A stretch of 64,000 bases of DNA from Pseudomonas bijieensis (lineage in GTDB: Bacteria > Pseudomonadota > Gammaproteobacteria > Pseudomonadales > Pseudomonadaceae), in contig NZ_CP048810.1 of assembly GCF_013347965.1 (NCBI RefSeq), forward strand, positions 1,488,001 to 1,552,000. The letters are read 5' to 3'. Of this stretch, positions 63,391-64,000 are shown in pieces. Both the position numbers and the translations under genes were made by a program. Within the stretch, counting starts at the first letter, position 1. Each line of letters begins with the position of its first letter. The notes under the pieces are model-generated. The model was given only the letters and a program-made list of their open reading frames with translations, was not told the DNA's origin and did no database searches.

Positions 63391-64000
63391 GTGTCCAAAG
63401 GCATCGCTCTATCGGTCTCGGCCTCCGCGCTGTTCGCCGTCATGTACTACTACACCTCGCTGCTCTCACCCCTTACCGGCGTGGAAATCTTCGGCTGGCG
63501 CATGCTGCTGACAATGCCGTGCATGACCGCCTTCCTGCTGGTAACGCGGGACTGGAACCTGGTCATGGCGCTGATTCAACGCCTGGTCGCCACGCCACGA
63601 CTGTTGATCGCAGCGATAGCCTCTTCGGCCCTGATGGGTGCGCAACTGTGGCTGTTCATGTGGGCGCCACTCAATGGCTACAGCCTGGACGTGTCGCTGG
63701 GGTATTTCCTGTTGCCGCTGTCGATGGTTCTGACCGGGCGCATCGTCTATGGCGAACGCCTGTCCTACTTGCAGAAAGTCGCCGTATTCTTCGCCACCCT
63801 TGGCGTGTTCAACGAGTTGTACCAGGTGGGTGGGTTTTCCTGGGCGACCTTGCTGGTGGTGATCGGCTACCCGATCTATTTCATCCTGCGCAAACGCATC
63901 AAGACCGACAACCTGGGCGGGCTCTGGCTAGACATGACCCTGATGCTGCCCGTGGCACTGTGGTTCGTGCAAAGCGGCGAACAGGGTCTCGGCGTTTTCG
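63391..64000 (+). CDS. rarD: RarD-like EamA transporter (3' end off window)
   Basis: Partial; 203 codons visible from a GTG start (MSKGIALSVSASALFAVMYYYTSLL). RarD signature sections are GVEIFGWRMLLTMP, QLWLFMWAPLNGYSLDVSLGYFLLPL and YGERLSYLQKVAVFFATLGV. Multi-helix inner-membrane permease of the DMT superfamily, sometimes linked to chloramphenicol sensitivity. The ribosome-binding site (AAGAGA) is weak. Confidence 0.88.
   Translation, partial: MSKGIALSVSASALFAVMYYYTSLLSPLTGVEIFGWRMLLTMPCMTAFLLVTRDWNLVMALIQRLVATPRLLIAAIASSALMGAQLWLFMWAPLNGYSLDVSLGYFLLPLSMVLTGRIVYGERLSYLQKVAVFFATLGVFNELYQVGGFSWATLLVVIGYPIYFILRKRIKTDNLGGLWLDMTLMLPVALWFVQSGEQGLGVF

Overview
The window looks like the chromosome of a fluorescens-lineage Pseudomonas. 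The evidence is high G+C coding DNA, many Pseudomonas-type REP palindromes (cores such as GTGGGAGCGAGC and GTGGCGAGGGAGC), and recognisable Pseudomonas genes such as aruH, the MHYT-GGDEF-EAL protein, alkC and the cdaR/glycerate kinase pair. I saw no rRNA, tRNA, CRISPR array, transposase or integrase.

Layout. (1) 1-10.2 kb is a methylamine-nitrogen locus of the N-methylglutamate pathway type. It holds a glutamine amidotransferase (cut by the window edge), a type III glutamine synthetase / gamma-glutamylmethylamide synthetase, a divergent XRE-cupin regulator, then purU-folD and four sarcosine-oxidase-like subunits read as N-methylglutamate dehydrogenase. FolD and PurU would take the one-carbon unit from methylene-THF to formate. 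A sigma-54 promoter and four copies of a 13-bp operator-like motif lie in the control regions. (2) 10.2-24.1 kb is ordinary accessory and housekeeping DNA: PEBP + AraC, DMT exporter + AraC, ArsR, FKBP, a protealysin-like protease with its emfourin-type inhibitor, an RcnB-like protein, AlkC, a c-di-GMP enzyme, PncA, a DUF1345 protein and an RstB/RstA-like two-component system.

(3) 24.4-54.7 kb is the unusual part: 30 kb of large modular beta-sandwich proteins (273 to 2075 residues). Most have no visible signal peptide. They share N-terminal and internal modules (signatures 'VKL-x-PGG-x-D' and 'A-x(3)-LDP ... GD ... W-x-G') and end in different tips: lectin-like domains, an RCC1-like propeller, or a carbohydrate-binding-like domain. 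Embedded with them are two secreted proteins, each with two halovibrin-like units, a 151-residue orphan and a classical autotransporter. Six control regions carry the same 20-bp dyad, TACTGTCAGnnnTGACAGGT, which matches the las/lux-box layout. I infer a co-regulated, possibly quorum-sensing-controlled surface or secreted system. The 24 kb block from 24.1 to 48.1 kb is bracketed by direct repeats: the intact 5' end of the rstA-like gene on one side and a decayed copy on the other, which looks like an insertion or duplication scar.

(4) 54.9-64 kb returns to conserved genes: aruH, a chemoreceptor, a glycerate kinase / CdaR / MFS transporter group, an aldo-keto reductase, and the start of a RarD-like transporter that runs off the window.

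Start codons were chosen from ribosome-binding sites and family alignments made by eye. No database search was possible, so family names are from recognition of motifs.
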